Shown: positions 20,250 through 21,219 of the stretch, in pieces
Layout: each line of letters starts with the position of its first letter
How positions within the stretch are numbered: position 1 is the stretch's first letter
The notes under the pieces: model-generated
Database searches by the model: none
Told to the model about the DNA's origin: nothing
The model's input: the letters and a program-made list of their open reading frames with translations, nothing else
Position numbers and translations under genes: made by a program
Source: Didymodactylos carnosus
Lineage: Eukaryota > Rotifera > Eurotatoria > Philodinida > Philodinidae
Assembly: GCA_905250885.1 (NCBI GenBank)
Contig: CAJNOQ010003151.1
Coordinates: 1-21,219 of the forward strand
Reading direction: 5' to 3'
DNA: 21,219 bases

Positions 20250-20570
20250 ATGCTCGGCGATTTTCAAACCGTTCATATATGAAATACTCACGGATTTTCC
20301 AGATTATAGACAATTGAATTTCCAATAATGTGGAAAATCGACATCGATTTTCTACATTGTTGGAAATTATTTAGAAAAAATCGCTGTCGATTTTTCAACT
20401 TTTTAGAAATTCCTTATCGATTTTCTGGCAAATGAGAAAAGTTAATTCATCAAAAGTAGAAATCAACATTTTCTAAACAGCCAGAATATCCCTGAGGATT
20501 TTATAAAAGTTGGAAAATCCTTGACAATTTTTCAGATCGATTTTCTGTAAAATAGAAAATAATTTCAAAT
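20250..20570. repeat. Degenerate GATTTTC/GAAAATC repeat block
   Basis: At least ten copies of (C)GATTTTC or GAAAATCG occur on both strands, separated by 15-40 bases, often next to TTGGAAATT or TTTAGAAAT. It resembles the interior of the fold-back at 15351-15555 in word use. It includes the strong hairpin at 20317-20368. Confidence 0.6.
20317..20368. ncRNA. 25-bp near-perfect hairpin (structure only)
   Basis: Bases 20317-20341 and 20344-20368 are reverse complements except at two positions, and in RNA both of these become G-U pairs, so the stem is fully paired with a 2-base loop. The loop is too short for a normal microRNA precursor, and the hairpin is part of the GATTTTC repeat block. It is listed as a structure that could make double-stranded RNA if transcribed, not as a proven RNA gene. 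Confidence 0.3.
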
Positions 20571-20724
20571 TACGGTATAGTATATTCGTACAGAGACTAT
20601 CGCACTGTTCTTATAATGTATATCATAAATATATACCACACGACCATTGCGCAATTTGAATCACGTACTGTCTCAAAATCCATGTTTAATGAATTCAATT
20701 AATTTCAATAAAATCTACGTCTCA

Positions 20725-20865
20725 AATATATGTCAGCGTCCAAACTGAGATTGGACTAGGCCAATCCAGAATTGGACGGGAAAGTGAGTAGTCCAATCTC
20801 AGATTGACCTAGTCCAATCTCAGTTTGGCCTGAATCGGAGTATGGACGCCCACATATATATTACA
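20725..20865. mobile_element. Fold-back element with TTGGACTAG arms
   Basis: GCGTCC at 20736 is mirrored by GGACGC ending at 20849, and the match extends outward through ATATATG against CATATATAT. The inner arms share AAACTGAGATTGGACTAGG in opposite orientation, and the unit TCTCAGATTGGACTA recurs several times. The right arm holds an extra segment (CCTGAATCGGAGTA). It has no coding capacity and is probably a small DNA-transposon derivative. Confidence 0.65.
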
Positions 20866-20943
20866 ATTTTATTTGTATTAGATCAAAATGTTTTTAACTA
20901 AGGGAACGTTTCAAAATGTATTCCGGTCGGGCGGTCGCTATTC

Positions 20944-21065
20944 CTCTATTCCGCTGTTCCCCTATTCCTCAATTCCTCTCTTATTCCTCTGTCATTCCTC
21001 TATTCCCCAATTATTCCTCTATTATAGAATTTAAATTCTAATTTATTTTATTTTATTTTATTTTG
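20944..21065. repeat. TATTCCTC tandem repeat followed by TTTTA repeat
   Basis: CTATTCCTC-type units of 8-11 bases run, with changes, from about 20938 to 21020. A perfect 16-bp palindrome follows at 21025-21040 (TAGAATTTAAATTCTA), and then four or five TTTTA units to 21065. It is simple-sequence DNA with no gene. Confidence 0.7.
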
Positions 21066-21219
21066 TACAATTCGGTTTCTTTGATTGTATTTTTGATACA
21101 TACATCGGCATATATATACTTCCAATGTGTTCGTTTTTTTAACAGATATCTTTATAAGAGCAGATATTTTTCTGTTTAAAGAATAAAATCAGAAAGTAAC
21201 AAATTTTATATTTTCATCA
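21066..21219. other. Right edge, no feature seen
   Basis: AT-rich sequence without a recognisable exon or repeat. Confidence 0.4.

Overview
The window looks like nuclear DNA of a small AT-rich invertebrate. Protein-coding pieces are broken into many exons, most introns are about 52-105 nt with clean GT...AG ends, and the DNA between and inside genes is full of decayed transposon pieces. This style (short introns, low GC, low-copy mobile elements of many kinds) fits a bdelloid rotifer, but I cannot prove the taxon from sequence alone. I see no rRNA or tRNA gene, no CRISPR array and no bacterial-type operon.

Layout: 1-1583 is gene-poor DNA with a small three-copy repeat at its left edge. 1584-5047 is a nested structure: a decayed LINE (APE-type endonuclease plus reverse transcriptase, Jockey/CR1-like, ending in an ATTC-rich tail) lies between two inverted arms of an older repeat. 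5548-7063 is a three-exon minus-strand gene for a 427-residue acidic protein that I do not recognise. 7105-7368 is a MITE-like inverted-repeat element in the short space between this gene and a divergent plus-strand gene model, 7512-8761 (two exons, 95 residues, a basic middle and one C-terminal hydrophobic segment). 8762-10025 shows no gene.

10026-18015 is best read as one long minus-strand gene, of which I assembled 15 exons with matching phases (989 residues, 5' end missing). The product has coiled-coil-like segments near the start of the visible part, long Ser/Arg/Asn/Gln-rich disordered stretches, a CxxC motif and a short C-terminal helix. Its three large introns hold mobile or fold-back DNA: two related short repeats with a 5S-rRNA-like promoter core, a transposon end, degenerate TAAGATTCTTATA repeats and a fold-back element. 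18016-21219 is repeat-rich: a stranded plus-strand reading frame, a 0.46 kb fold-back whose arms look like decayed coding sequence, a 192-bp inverted-repeat element, a GATTTTC-rich block with a 25-bp hairpin, a TTGGACTAG fold-back, and simple repeats at the right end.

The genes show no obvious shared pathway. The main theme is how many inverted-repeat elements sit in promoters and introns here. Exon boundaries were set by eye from splice sites and phase and have no transcript support.
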